A stretch of 64,000 bases of DNA from Sinonovacula constricta (lineage: Eukaryota > Mollusca > Bivalvia > Cardiida > Solecurtidae). The notes beneath the pieces were generated by a model. That model was given only the letters and a program-made list of their open reading frames with translations, ran no database searches and was not told where the DNA came from. Positions 35,801 through 47,400 of this stretch are shown here, piece by piece (within the stretch, counting starts at the first letter, position 1; every line of letters begins with the position of its first letter). The stretch lies in NCBI GenBank assembly GCA_007844125.1, contig CM017558.1, positions 27,485,478 through 27,549,477 of the forward strand. Direction: 5' to 3'. The translations under genes and the position numbers were made by a program.

Positions 35801-38800
35801 CGATGTCATCAGATCCTAACCAGCGGAAAGTAATGAAGCGAAAGTTAGGATGTGATTTTAATAAGATTGAATTGTGGTGTGCGTTCATTGACTTTAAGCG
35901 GCGTGCGTTCGATACAATTATTCACGACGCTCTGGTGTAAATTGGAAGAAGTTTGCGTCAGCTGTAAATTTGTTACCATGATCAAGTCCATGGTATAGAG
36001 TTGTAAAATAATGTGATACTTCACAGTAATACGTCTACCAGCAATTCTTCTTATTTGTCAGCGTTCTTAAATGTATTCATTGGCCTGAAACAAGGTGAAT
36101 CCTTGTCGTCATCATTATATTCATTTGTCATCAACGATATAAAGTCCTATATTTACTTAATACTGATCGTGATATTAATTTATTCAGTTTATATCTTATA
36201 CTATTTGCTGATAATATTGTTGTTTTTACTACAAGTCACGACAGTCTGCAAAAGCAACTCAATAATACTTATTATTATTCGTGTAAATGGGGTTTCAAAA
36301 TAAACGCAAAGAACACCAAAATATGTGTTTTGAAAAGAAAGAAAAAAACAACTTCCTGACATATACGTAAACAATGAAACAATTGAAATGGTTGAGGATT
36401 TTAATTACCTTGGCAAAAAATTTAGATATACTGGCACATTATCACTTACTATCAAGTCACTTAAAGATCAAGCACTGAGAGCATATAATTGTATGCAATA
36501 TCTATGTGATAAATTACAATTTGACATCAAAACCAAGTTTAAAATATCTGATAATATGATTGCACAAATTCTCTTATATAACTCAGAAGCATGGGGAGTT
36601 TATTGTTGCAAAGAAATAGACTGTCAAAATCTTTGTTTTTGTGAATATGTACTTGGGGTAAAAACACAATCAAATACCTCTGTGACCTATGGCAAACACG
36701 GGTAGTTCCCCATGAGTCTTATTTGCAAAGAAAGGGCATATAAAATTGGGGCAATAACATTTGGCTTAAAGTACTCAACAGTTAAAACATATCACCTATA
36801 TACTCCTATTTTTATGTATTTCAGCATTGGTTAGTTTTAGGTAGCTGTTGGTCTACTATGATACATTCTATGACACAATCTATCTACCTGGGATTTTCAT
36901 ACCTACGTACAATAACTCATCCTCCACACGTTTCTTACACATTTATAAAGACAACATTGCGTGATCAATATATTCACGAGCTTCACAAATAGTCCAAGAT
37001 CTCTATACTATTCAATATATAACGTTGATTTCTGTTTTGAAGATAATCTCAAACTTATTCAAAAGGAAAAGTTATGGAAGCAACTCTGTTGGTTCAGACT
37101 AAGCTTACATTATTTAGAAATAGAAACTGTTACGTTTAACAACGTTCCTCGTGAAAATAGTACTTGTAAACTATGCACCATATAAAATCTAGTCAGAATA
37201 TCATTTTCTTATGTGCTGTCCCAAATATAATGGCATTAGAATTAAATATTTAGGCCATACACCTTGGCCTATTATAAACAAATTTATAAAAATCATGTTT
37301 CATACTAATGATTAAAAACTGTTTAACTTGTCAAGATTCTTAATCCATGCTTTTGAAATTGGAAAAAAAGTATCTCAATCAAACTTAAGTACATTGTTGT
37401 CAGTTAAAAATTATGTAATAACACACGTTCCAATGGTTAATTACATGACGTGTTTTGGTATGAGTCTAGTAATACTCTGTCATTAATAACTGTTTCTATT
37501 GTCAGATATTTTATTTAATGTATGCTCTTTGTTACATTTTTTATAATTGTAAATGCGTCTTTGCCATGATATCTACTTTGTAAATGGCCAAAGACTTACG
37601 TGTCAATTTGCCAGTAAATTATGTATGTATGTCAAGGGGTCCATTGCCGATGTTTCTAACAATCTATGAGAACCCGATCTGTGAAGTCAAACACACTGAT
37701 TTCGGCCAGTGGCATATATTGTCATAGATTATCATCTGTCGGTGTTGTTGGTAAACAACGAAAACCCAATCTGTGAGATTAACACAAAAATAAGTTACAA
37801 TCGGTAAATGCTTTCCTAGTTGATCAATACGATGATAAAATGCTCACTACTGACAAGAGCGAAAACTCTGTGCAGTTATGCACATACGTCATGTGTGGTT
37901 TTATTTTTTCGCTTGGTTATAATGAAAAAAATATTGAAGCAATGTTTAAGGTAGTACAGGCTTAACAAAAACCGGTAGACCATGGTCCGAGTCCACCAAA
38001 ATCTCTGTCGGGCCAGTATATTGTATACGTTAAATGGGTCGACGGTCTACCATACGTTTAAGCCGCAACCTTTTCAGAAAATCTGAATTATTATAAAAAA
38101 AAAATATAAACTAAACTTAACAACGTTTTACAGTTTTTCTGAAACCAATTACTCGTTAAACCTTGGTTAACTTACCAACCTTTGTTGTCAAAATGACAAA
38201 ATCGTCTTGGTCTAGTTATATTTGGTCGGGTCCAGTAATTACTGCCAGCTTGGTGGACCGCGGGTCCATTGTTTTTATATTCCTTTCGTGAAGACTGAGT
38301 ATTAGTTGAGTTTTGGTAAAAGCTATCGCCAAAGCCACAATGACTCACAAATGGACATTTCTGACTAACAGAATGCTGTTGATATAAATCCTACATTTCT
38401 TTCAAAATTTGTAGTTACCGGAATCCAGTGCATGTTTCGGCCGGCCAGAAAGTACCCCTTGATTGTTTCTCGGCCCTTTCTGCAGGAAGCCTGCAAAATC
38501 GAAACAGAGGTGATTTTTAAAGCAATGCTATGTGTCAACAATATTTTTAGGTGAAAGTTGAGTGTTAAAGGTATACGATAGTTTGGACTAAAGGTTTGTT
38601 TCTCAAACATTCAAATAAAGTGTTGTTACTGGAATAGGTCTCGAGAAATGTTTACTGATGCACTGCATGTGCACAGTTAGGCATAACATTTCACTCCTCA
38701 ATACAAATATGTATTTCCAATCTGAAAATACAACACGTGACCACTTACTTTTGAGATAACATTTGTCATCGTTCGGATTAACCGCTTTAACGTCAGTGTA

Positions 38801-39388
38801 TCTATTTTAGCAGAGATCTCTATCTTGCTTAGTTTTATATTAGTTTTATATTAGGAAAGAATGAACATTTAAGACGATTTATTTCAAGACTTTTACCGTC
38901 TAACAACTGAGGTAATGTCAGAATCGTCTTTACGTAGACGGAAGTATGAGGTCATAAAGAAATGACGCTAAAAATGCCACATTTAACGAAGCAAAAGATT
39001 GTTTCATTTGTCTCTCAGTACGGGACCCTAATATATACCAACAAAACTGGAATTTAGCTTCGATGCAAAAAGATCAGTACAGTTAATGCAAATTATAAGC
39101 ATGATGACATATTTGAAGCCTATTTATCAATGCTATCCCATGGCAGTCCGTTTTATAAATGGAGAATACCTCCAATGATTTTACGGTGTATTATGTTTAT
39201 TAACATCATGTTATGGTTTTAGATTTTGAATCTTTTAATTTCATACATAAGTGCATACGTACAGGTTCGTGTAAGGACATTTGAAATACAAAACATGTAC
39301 CTACCCATAGTCCGACGACGAAGACCAAGATGAAGTAGACGCCGAGAATTGTGAAATCTCTCCAGTCGTTCAGGGTCTGCACCGCCAT
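24067..39388 (-). CDS. SLC5A9-like: Sodium/glucose cotransporter, SLC5A9 (SGLT4)-like
   Basis: Fifteen exons, read leftwards: 39388-39305, 38490-38419, 34064-33960, 33367-33308, 33054-32950, 32568-32463, 31901-31821, 30479-30265, 29491-29356, 28547-28440, 28162-28012, 27582-27414, 26449-26253, 25143-25034 and 24293-24067. All phases match; the total is 1,926 bases or 641 residues, close to the usual 650-690. Landmarks are [116 protein letters not shown] and a hydrophobic C-terminal helix ending in YIIFG. The family couples Na+ entry to sugar uptake at the plasma membrane through about 14 helices. FPDEV-like and CVDP-like blocks favour SLC5A9 over SLC5A1, but the substrate (mannose, fructose, glucose or inositol) cannot be fixed. 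Introns carry partial exon copies. Confidence 0.93.
26690..27065 (+). repeat. Dispersed family A, partial copy 3
   Basis: Contains TCAGCGCTTG, GAAAGTGCGAGGTTGGAGC and the core GTTTAAGCACCCCATCGGCC with GCCGATTTACCGTTCC and AAGGCAGTAACTG. The stem keeps pairing (ATCGGC with GCCGAT) despite base changes. Located in the SLC5-type intron between exons 13 and 12. Confidence 0.65.
28600..28672 (-). repeat. Decayed partial copy of SLC5 exon 10 and its acceptor
   Basis: The block ACCGCCTTAAACACCACAGG through GCTACCTCGTCTAGAAA and on to TACATACATG repeats 28508-28568 (exon 10 start, acceptor and adjoining intron) with scattered substitutions. A TAG acceptor remains, but the frame has lost exon identity. 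Confidence 0.75.
29165..29230 (-). repeat. Second decayed partial copy of SLC5 exon 10
   Basis: CACTCGCTGTCCTAGACCGC, CTTACACACCCCGGGGTCTA and ACTCGCTACTTCTTTTACC resemble the exon 10 start more distantly than the copy at 28600-28672. The acceptor is damaged. Confidence 0.6.
29520..29941. repeat. Two-copy tandem duplication, 211-bp period
   Basis: GTAAGGTTACTGCTTAATTG begins copies at about 29525 and 29736, and the two copies are nearly identical to GGCCTTTTTAGTTTA. It sits in the SLC5-type intron between exons 9 and 8. Confidence 0.9.
30103..30258 (+). repeat. GAT/GAC microsatellite next to an exon 8 donor
   Basis: About 150 bases of GAT with interspersed AAT and GAC units, starting only a few bases past the exon 8 splice donor (30264-30263 on the minus strand). 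In the transcript this is an ATC/pyrimidine-rich stretch at the intron's start. Confidence 0.9.
30735..31410 (+). repeat. Dispersed family A, copy 4
   Basis: Best match to copy 2 over its whole length, from GATCACAACAATGTTACTTG to ATACTCATAGGACTTTGTCA, including GATGACGTCACTACTTTCGTC and the core with CCCCAGTCGGCCC and CTACTGACCGTTCCAAGGCG. In the SLC5-type intron between exons 8 and 7. Confidence 0.8.
32852..32884. repeat. TA microsatellite
   Basis: About sixteen TA units in the SLC5-type intron between exons 6 and 5. Confidence 0.9.
34031..34525 (-). repeat. 103-bp array derived from SLC5 exon 3 acceptor region
   Basis: TGCCGATGTTACTGGCAA occurs at 34031, 34134, 34237, 34340 and 34443, an exact 103-bp period. 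The lowest-coordinate unit is the real start of exon 3; the others reproduce its first ~45 coding bases (encoding [14 protein letters not shown] peptide), its CAG acceptor and the adjoining intron. Units 2-5 lose exon identity after ATCGGCAGT. The first two repeat units are nearly identical, while the upstream ones have diverged. Confidence 0.92.
34887..34954 (-). repeat. tRNA-like SINE head
   Basis: On the minus strand a box A (TAGCTCAGGTGGTAGAGC) and box B (GGGTTCAAACC) are well preserved, but the anticodon stem does not pair and the acceptor strands do not match. It is therefore a tRNA-derived repeat, not a functional tRNA. Confidence 0.65.
35514..35878. repeat. 9-bp target duplication around the inserted MITE
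   Basis: AATTGTGGT at 35514-35522 and again at 35870-35878. A 9-bp duplication is typical of Mutator-like elements. Confidence 0.85.
35523..35869. mobile_element. 347-bp MITE with ~60-bp inverted ends, Mutator-like
   Basis: Begins CAATCT and ends AGATTG; the inverted match runs through ATTAAAATCACATCCTAAC and TTCATTACTTTCCGCTGG to TTAGGATCTGA with few differences. Flanked by AATTGTGGT on both sides. It has no coding capacity. It interrupts the LINE reverse transcriptase frame, so it inserted after the LINE. Confidence 0.9.
37640..37800 (-). repeat. Two decayed units of the 103-bp exon 3 array beyond the LINE
   Basis: CATTGCCGATGTTTCTAACA and GAGAACCCGATCTGTGAAG, then a more diverged unit near 37738, resemble the array at 34031-34525. 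They show that the array once continued and was split by the LINE. Confidence 0.75.
38555..38850 (+). repeat. Dispersed family C, copy 1
   Basis: Shares GATAGTTTG, GTGACCACTTACTTTTGAG, TCATCGTTCGG and TATTTTAGCAGAGATCTC-type blocks with 61090-61420. It lies upstream of SLC5 exon 2. Confidence 0.55.
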
Positions 39389-39864
39389 CTTAGATTATTG
39401 GTCAACGGCGATGTAGGTCAACAGAGTCGTGGTCAACAGGTTTTCTTTGTTACATATTTTGGATATTTTTAGTCAAACTAATCAAGTAAAATGGCTGTAG
39501 TGTTGACATAATTCTATTACAATGTATTCCTTGCAAATAATTACTCAGTTGCAACAAATCTGTCGTTAAAAAGACCTTTTCAGACGTTCCTTGTGTCTAA
39601 AAAAATAATCTCCTTCTACCGCGATAAGTCTGTTGGGTCTACACATTTAGAATAAACATATTTCTCAGAAGAAAATCGACATTGAAATGCTCTATGCACA
39701 TACATTTATACCGTTTTATGTTCTATGATTATTAAAATTATACGTCAAACGCATTACGGACAAGTTTGATCTCAGTCAAATGTTGAAAACATCTAGCAAT
39801 CGATTTGGAAGTTTTATCATCGAAGGGGCCTGTTTTGGTAATTATATTAACGTCCAGATAATTT

Positions 39865-40013
39865 GGTGGAGAAAGACAGATCCCAAACAAATGTCTAGGT
39901 AGAACCGACAGGTCAGCTGAAAGACCTTTACACTTTAAGTCATTTGCCCCGACCGGGACTCGAACCCACGAGGTTACAAGTCGGCGACATTACCAATACG
40001 CCACGGGCGCCCA
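39865..40013 (-). repeat. Dispersed SINE family D, copy 2
   Basis: Reverse-oriented; its tRNA-like end reads GGGCGCCCGTGGCGTATTGG on the minus strand, with box B GGTTCGAGTCCCGG. This is the best preserved polymerase III head of this family in the window. Confidence 0.75.
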
Positions 40014-40082
40014 TTTGGCGGTTGGTTGTTAAACATTTTAGTACGTTGTTAAAATAAATCGCAGTGATAGTTGTAAGTAATG

Positions 40083-40120
40083 ATGATAATAATAACAATA
40101 ATAATAATAATAATAATAAT
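40083..40120. repeat. AAT microsatellite
   Basis: About twelve AAT units with single-base interruptions. Confidence 0.85.
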
Positions 40121-40689
40121 TTTGGAAAACGATTTTACTGATGAGTCATAGGCATAGACAAATACACATATACCTTTTCTGAAAGAGGCCTTCTACAAGA
40201 ATGGGAATTCAACCGACATGATTGTAATTTGAATATAAATGAAAATATGAATGATTAAGATCATCTGAATGGGATGAGGACTATCAATAGAATATTATTA
40301 TTTATTAAAAATTGCAAGTGAAAGGTAATGAAGAAGCAACATTATAAACTTCTAAATTCGAATTTAATTTTGATCGATCTTCACCAAATGTTGATAATAA
40401 GCAAAATGCAATACAGGTAAGCGCCTCACTTCATTTGTTTAAGAATATCAATAAAACTTTTCCAGGAACGACTATATATAGACGTTGCGCTCGTGCGAGG
40501 CGACAATAAACAGCATTATAATTTAGACATTGATGTTAATTTTACAACATTTTCTAATGAATACATATAGCTGACTCCTGTAGTACATATTTTAGTTGTT
40601 AATGTTATAACTGTGGTTGTAATAATTATTAATATACAATTTAAATTTATGCATAACTCCTCAACGCATTTTAAACCACAATGAGTTCA

Positions 40690-42045
40690 AGTTCAACATT
40701 TTATTGTAAATAAAGGCCACCGGTCCAAAATACAGCAAATCATGATAAAATACAATTCAAGTATTGTCATGTATAGTTTCAGTATTATGTCTCATAATGG
40801 CATGTACATAAAAAGCTAAAGACTTGATTTTATCATCGTTGGAGCACATCATTAGTATACAGAAATTATCATATTCAAACCTGCCGTCATACCAGCTTAG
40901 TAAATATTGTTGGCGTAGTTGCCCGAACTTATAACAAATAAAGAAAACATGGAATTCATCTTCAATGCATTGTACATTTAACTTAACAAGGCAATATTGA
41001 CAAATTCGTTGTTCTCTTGTAATACCAAGATGTCCAGTTTCAATTATAAATTTATGTTTTGAGCAGCGAAATTGTGTTAGAGACTTTCGGACATAAAATG
41101 GTATATTTATACACAAGTACCTTTCAGGGTTAAACATGGTTTTAAACTGTTTATAGGTATCACTACGTGGAGAATCATTAATTTGTTGCCACCAATTCTG
41201 TAGCTTAAAATAAATAAGACTGTTTAAAATGATGTATAAAATTTCGTTTATCACCAACAGTTTGATTCAACCAAACAAGTCCAAAGCCAAATATATATAA
41301 TAAGTTTTTAAAAGCAGAAGCACATCTCTTTCTTCCGAAACTGTCATGTTGTTTCAACATCAAATAACAATTTCGTGGATATCTGTTTTCTGGCATATAC
41401 AAAAGTTTGCACCAGTATTTAATACATTTAATATGATGATCAATGCATTATGGAAGTCTACCACATTCTCCTAGAGCTACACAATCATTAACAGTTGAAC
41501 TAACACCAAGAAATTCTTTACAATATTGAATGTATACTTGTTCAAGTGAATCTGAATAATCTGTTCCGTATATTTCAACACCATATGTTAAAATAGGCTT
41601 AACCATAGAATCAAATCATTTAAAGTTTTCATAATGTGAAAAATAACCAAAAGTTCTTTGGAAGGATTTAATGGCAAAAATAGATTTTCAGGCTTGAGCA
41701 GCCAGTTTTGTTTTTGCTTTAGACAAAGAAAGCTTTGGAGTAAAGAGTAAACCTATATATTTATAACATGACGTGATTTTGACTGGCGAACCTTTATATG
41801 ACCAACGTTCGTATGACCGCAGACGACCACCATTTCTAAACACGATTATGTCCGTTTTTGACTGGTTAATTATCATGCCCGTATTATCACAAAATTCTGC
41901 GATAGAATTAAGTTGCAGCTGTAATTCAACAGCAGTTTCCGCGCAGTTTGCTACATCGTCCGCGAAGAGAATACATATATCATGAATTTGATTTGTTACA
42001 AAACATGCCTCTGTGTCCTTTAAGTCTAAAAAAAACGAGAAAACT
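40690..42045 (-). mobile_element. 5'-truncated LINE with reverse transcriptase remnant
   Basis: Read on the minus strand, the copy starts inside the polymerase domain. FADD (41966-41955) is followed by NQSKTDIIVFRNGG and YKYIGLLFTPKLSLSKAKT, then degraded thumb and C-terminal sequence including LTQFRCSKHKFIIETG and a CQYC..EDEFHVFF zinc-like motif (41257-40757). Stops and a frame change break the coding region. It differs in sequence from the LINE at 34526-37637, so it is a separate insertion and probably a different family. Confidence 0.8.
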
Positions 42046-42436
42046 CGTTGATGTACAAGTTAAAAATTATCGTACTTGCTTACGTCCCTTTGCCGGGTTC
42101 CAACATTACAGTGAAAGGGTTTAGTGACTTCTCCGTGATCAATGCGGACAAATGCATTAAGAAATACCATTTTTACAAGTTTATGGAATATAAATCTACG
42201 GTCCCAGTTCTCAAATATGTTTGTTGTTGTTGTTGTTTCTGTTTTTGCAATGCCTTTCAGCGATCATTTATGGTCATCCACAAATTTTTGAGGAGGAAAA
42301 TATTTGGGTAAAACAACCGGCATACTGCAGGCCAGCTCAAAGACGTTCCCTCAATTAGGTCCTTAGCCTGAATAGGACTCGAACAAATGCGTATAGAGAC
42401 TAAGTAGTTAGAGGAGCTACAAGTTAAAGAAAGCAA

Positions 42437-42483
42437 GAATGAATGAATGAATGAATGAATGAATGAATGAATGAATGAATGAA
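42437..42483. repeat. GAAT microsatellite
   Basis: About eleven uninterrupted GAAT units. Confidence 0.92.
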
Positions 42484-43815
42484 ACTATAATATTGTTCCA
42501 GGTAAAGGTTCAATCGGAACTTCTTATGTAAATACGTCAACGGTACGATGATCCCTTGAGTAAATCTATTGGAGACAAAAACTACCTGGCAATAAATTGT
42601 GTTAAGATAAATGCAAAGTATGCACTCAATTCATTAATTATATTGTTGAATGCTAAATCCCGATTATCTACTAAATACAATAACCTATTTGATTCCTAAA
42701 CTTTGAAAAACAACGATGGCGACCGTTATCAAAATCAAATCAACCGATTACAGATGCTGCCAGCGAGGAGACAGCCAATATGTTCTTCTTAATGTTTTTG
42801 TATTGTCAGCTTGTCAATTTGTGACGGTACCCGCAAGTAGAGTGCCTCTTGGGATGAGTATTGCAGACTTTCTTTCCATTGTTATGGAAATGCTGACCTT
42901 AAACAACAGTTAGGGATCTTTGGAAAATCTCACACAAAGAACCGCCTACTTTACATATTTTCTTTTTCGCTTTTCGTAATAAAAAATCAGTGGATTGCTA
43001 TCGCAATCTTGACCATAAGCATCCATATATCGATGTCGGAAAAAGCAATGAGCACTCAATAGCTTACAATACCAGCAATTTAAGAGTTCTTGCTAATTGC
43101 CTCGTAATGTGAACAGCTGTATATACAGAACAACCAAAATCAGTTATAGTATAATTTAAACAGACTTCCAGCCTGTACTGTAAAATATGTAGAAAGCATG
43201 AGCAGTTCTGGGATGAATATACAAACTAGCTATCATGACAACATCTACTTAATTGGTGTAAATATCAAACTACTGATATCAACTGGTCAAATAAGTAATG
43301 AATGTCACGAGTATGCTACTCATAAACACTCAGTTAATCGAAACCCTAAGAGACATAAGTTGCCAAAAATGATTCTAACCCGCATTTAAAAGATACTTGA
43401 CATCTTCGCCACCAATCAACAAGCTCATATGTTCCAGGGAAATTAGTATTCACGACTTTAAAATGATTGGCAAAGATCTAGTAACAAAAACTTGCAGATC
43501 GGTGAAAATGAAAATATTGTTATTGTTATTGGTTCTATATTCCTGAAATGACATATAAACTGTTTATCGAGTTATAACAAAAACAAACCTGAAACGATTT
43601 TTGGAACATCTTCAAATCTGTATGTAATATAGCCATTAACAACCATGTACAATCTAATACAACACCAACCAGTCACAACCGACAATTGAAAAATATACCC
43701 ATCTATTTAGAAACATTGATACGAAAAAAAGTATGCTAGCAAGATAGCGCATAACATTTTTACGACAAACTTGTTTAGTAATGACTGCAAAAAGGAGCAA
43801 TATTCTCACATTTGA
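42484..43815. other. Spacer without recognised features
   Basis: AT-rich sequence; I see no gene, no strong repeat and no splice-site pattern worth reporting. Confidence 0.5.
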
Positions 43816-43818
43816 AAT

Positions 43819-44290
43819 AACAAGGGAGACTGGTCAGAGGTTTCAACCTTTGGTATTATTTAATATTTGCTTGCAATATGTATCCTCATTTAAGGTACTA
43901 AGGCACATGGGTCAGGGTTTTCAACACTGAGACATAAGGGCTTAATATTTGCTTGCAATATGTATCTCCTTGTAAAGTAACAAGGCAGACTGGTCAGGAG
44001 TTTCAACACTGAGATATAAGGGGTTAATATTTGCTTGCAATATGTATCTCCTTGTAAAGTAACAAGGCAGACTGGTCAGGAGTTTCAACACTGAGATATA
44101 AGGGGTTAATATTTGCTTGCAATATGTATCCCCAAGTAAAGTAACAAGGCAGACTGGTCAGGAGTTTCAACACTGAGATATAAGGGCTTAATATTTGCTT
44201 GCAATATGTATCCCCAAGTAAAGTAACAAGGCAGACTGGTCAGGAGTTTCAACACTGAGATATAAGGGCTTAATATTTGTTTGCAATTTG
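43819..44290. repeat. Minisatellite with exact 82-bp unit
   Basis: CAAGGCAGACTGGTCAGG occurs at 43981, 44063, 44145 and 44227, with more diverged units before and after, about five and a half in all. Units carry TTAATATTTGCTTGCAATAT. The central units are nearly identical. Confidence 0.93.
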
Positions 44291-44341
44291 TATTCAGAGT
44301 TAGTTCCGGTTAGTGTTATTGATGTGTCAGATTGTGTGAGC

Positions 44342-44348
<7 letters not shown>

Positions 44349-44372
<24 letters not shown>

Positions 44373-44402
44373 TTTGGTCGAGAGAGAGAGAGATAGAGAG
44401 AG
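44349..44402. repeat. GT and GA microsatellites
   Basis: About twelve GT units followed after a short gap by about ten GA units with one AT interruption. Confidence 0.9.
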
Positions 44403-47400
44403 TCTAATAAAGATTTTATTATTGTGAATGTAGTAAAAGATATCAAAACAAATTAGAGGATAGAGTGGTCACATGTTGGAATGGGAATGTCAGGTTTGTG
44501 TCTGGGCCAGTCGGTTCAGCACGGTTCCCGGTGAGTGTTACATAGTTGACGAGATCATGCCAATATTGTCTAAGGATCACATAGCTGATCGAGTAAAAGT
44601 GGAAGTGTAAAAAGTACGGAAGTTAGCGTTTCATGAAAGGAATCATTGTAACTAAGTACAGTAAAGTATATTATAGATGAGATATCTAACACAAAAGGGG
44701 ACAAAGGTAAAGTACATCAATAACACAGACACAGAGAAAAAGATAAAAGCTTTATATCAGAATTCCATTTAGTACTGAGGTATATGTTTGCAATAAAAAA
44801 GTTGTTCTTAATAAATAGAAGTTAGTTAAATGTTGTTCCTCAAATAATGTTTTGTATATATTTCTGCCAACAAAACAAGGTGCCGAGTATTTTGTATAAG
44901 TGTATCATTCCAATCTCAATTGCATCAAGTAAAGATCTAAGAGAACCATTGACGTATCTTAATATAAATCGTTCTTCCTCAGTTTGTAAGATTAATTGCA
45001 CTATCTTGATTCAGAAGTGATTTGGTAGGGAAAATTGCAATTGGATAAACAGAATGAATTTTGCAAGAATCGTTGCAATGGGGACCAACATCATAAAGCC
45101 GAAAGTAATCAACATTCGCTGCGTTTTTACTTTAAAAAGGCGCAGGGTTTCCTGAACAGAGACGTATTATGGTCAATATTTCCAAAGCGTCAAGATCTTT
45201 AGACATTTTAGAAACTTCTACGATATTGTTAAAGACAGTCATATCATCATAGGAATCTGTTCCACCTCTTGTACGTTGGTCAGCTCGTTGTATACGGACT
45301 AGTTTGATGTTTCAAGTGGTCATCAACAGGGCTGCTCTCTCTTTTCCTAATCCTTCTATTTATAGATGATCGAGTTTAATTTTTGAAAAGTCTTGATGTT
45401 TGTTTATTATTTGATGGTAAATAATATTTTTGTTATATGCAAATTATGTTATTTGTCCTGTCAAGCGTGAAAAGGATTTACGAGCACTGCTAATAATCGC
45501 AGATTGATATAAGGACAACGCCATGGTGATTTAGTATAAAAAGTGACGTTCTGCATTTTCACCATTTTCAACGTACTAAACAGCCGATTGTAAAAATAGT
45601 ATTGTCAGTGGATAAATGCATATATCTTTGAATTAATATTTACGAGTATATGAAGTATAATATTACTACTAAGGCCGTTGCTCAACTTCTATTAGACTGA
45701 CACCTGAGCCCACGTGCAGAACCCGTCTTCAGTTGGGATTTTGCTCACGCTAAAAATTGTCATTGCTCAGTATTTACTACTATAATATCATTAACACTTT
45801 ATCGAAATGTATACCTTAACTGTGCAGGGCCAATAGTGTCCCAAGGAGAAGTTTTATGGAAGTCAAAATTTGAGCATGAGCATAGTTTCGGCTGAGAAAT
45901 GTTTTTTAGCAAGTGGAGCATGACCTTTTCGTTAAAAAATGCTACATAACGACGCTTTTAGTAAGTTATAATGACTCTACTGTCTGTCTGATCATTATTT
46001 ATAGCGCACCTGTATGTAGTGTCCGATTGTTTTGCTGTATAAATGCTTTTTAACATAAAGTGTTGTTCTTCCTTAGCGTTGATCATTTTTCAAAATAGTG
46101 ATATGTTGGGTGGGTCTCGCCTGTAATGTAGCAATGGAAAACAATAAATGGTTTTAGGTCTAAATAATGCAATAAAACAAAGACCTGTTTTATAGCCGGA
46201 TAGCACTATAGGAAAAGCAACCAACTTTAACGTTTACATCGTGCTATTTTTGTTTCATTATTAAAGAAACACTTGAAAAATATGATTAAGACAAATTTTG
46301 TAATCTGCATAACGATATTGAAAAGTATAATGCTAAATGTCATAGACAATTTTGAAAAAAAACAACAGTATCAAATAAACTGATAATGCCACCATAAATC
46401 GCAGATCATACTTAGATGTGAAGGTAGCATCAATTACAATTAAAACTATATAGTACTAAGTGTACGGTTTAGTGAAATAGATTTACGGTTTTATTTCATT
46501 AATAAGATTATTTTGCTAATAATTGAAAATTAATGTTGACAGTATTTAGTTTTATGTCACACAAAATTACTAATATTTTTTATATTCAACCATTAATGTT
46601 CTTTCATCTTATATAAAACTGCATTTTAATTTAACATTGTAACACCTAAGGTAGATTTCATCTTTAGATTGTCGCTTGTACATGTATACAAGTGATAACT
46701 ATTATAAGCAGACGTTTCAATTATGAGAAACGCCTCAAGCCTCGTTACTCAATGGCATTTCAGCAAATCCTTTTATTTTGTCGGTAAAGGCTCTCCGGTT
46801 TTCGGGTCCGTGATCAAGGTCCCAGCGACCGTTGACATATTTGTGTTTCCTACCACTATCAAGACGGTGTATAAGGCCACAAGTCTTAAAATTGGTATGG
46901 TCATTAGTTATTATAATAAATGTGTGACCTCAGTTTGTTTAAGGTCAGTCGCGGAAACTGGTAGCCAGCACGAGGGCATACAAATATACATGTTTACCTA
47001 CATCTCTTGTTGGCGCCGCTCTTGAGACTGGTGCCTCTTATGGAATACATTTTTATTGGGTAATAGTGTAGCAGGCAACAACGGGAAATCGCAGCTGTTC
47101 TGTGCGGCAGTTTTTAGAGAAAAGGACCGCGTATTCTACTTTTAACAATGTAGCTTGCACCATCAAACTGTAGCTTTGCAATTATAAAAAGTTAGAAGGC
47201 GTTAAAACGAATTCGCAGCTATTTGTCGAGGTCTTTTTTAACAAGATAAATCGAGAATGCAGATATTACAAATGCAGCTTGCAATTAGAGAGATAGCAGA
47301 AAACAATGAGAAAGCAAAGTAGCAAATAGTCTAGTTCTAATAAGAGTTATAGTTCATTACTCTCGCATATTAACACATGTAGATTGCAATGAAGAGACAG

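Larger units (their letters stand above)
34526..37637 (+). mobile_element. Degenerate non-LTR retrotransposon (LINE) in SLC5 intron 2
   Basis: Frame-broken reverse transcriptase pieces occur in order on the plus strand: [13 protein letters not shown] near 34725, NYRGI..NTLSKL and [14 protein letters not shown] (35320-35490), [19 protein letters not shown] (35878-35935), [20 protein letters not shown] (36080-36140), and [16 protein letters not shown] to NSEAWGVY (36397-36605). The 3' end is ATGTATGTATGT. It contains stops and frameshifts and is interrupted by a 347-bp inverted-repeat element and a tRNA-like stretch. It inserted between copies of the 103-bp exon-derived array, since related units resume at 37640. 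Confidence 0.85.
39389..40690. other. 5' flank of the SLC5-type gene
   Basis: Holds a family D SINE (39865-40013) and an AAT microsatellite (40083-40120). The proximal promoter should lie just above 39388, but I see no clear TATA box or other decisive motif. Confidence 0.45.

Noticed and set aside
43819..44290. Regularly spaced repeats that might suggest a CRISPR array
   Set aside because: The units are contiguous 82-bp tandem copies without unique spacers, in animal DNA. The same applies to the 64-bp array at 57845-58585.
46723..47025. 100-codon plus-strand open frame
   Set aside because: No recognisable motif, no supporting splice sites and ordinary composition; likely chance.
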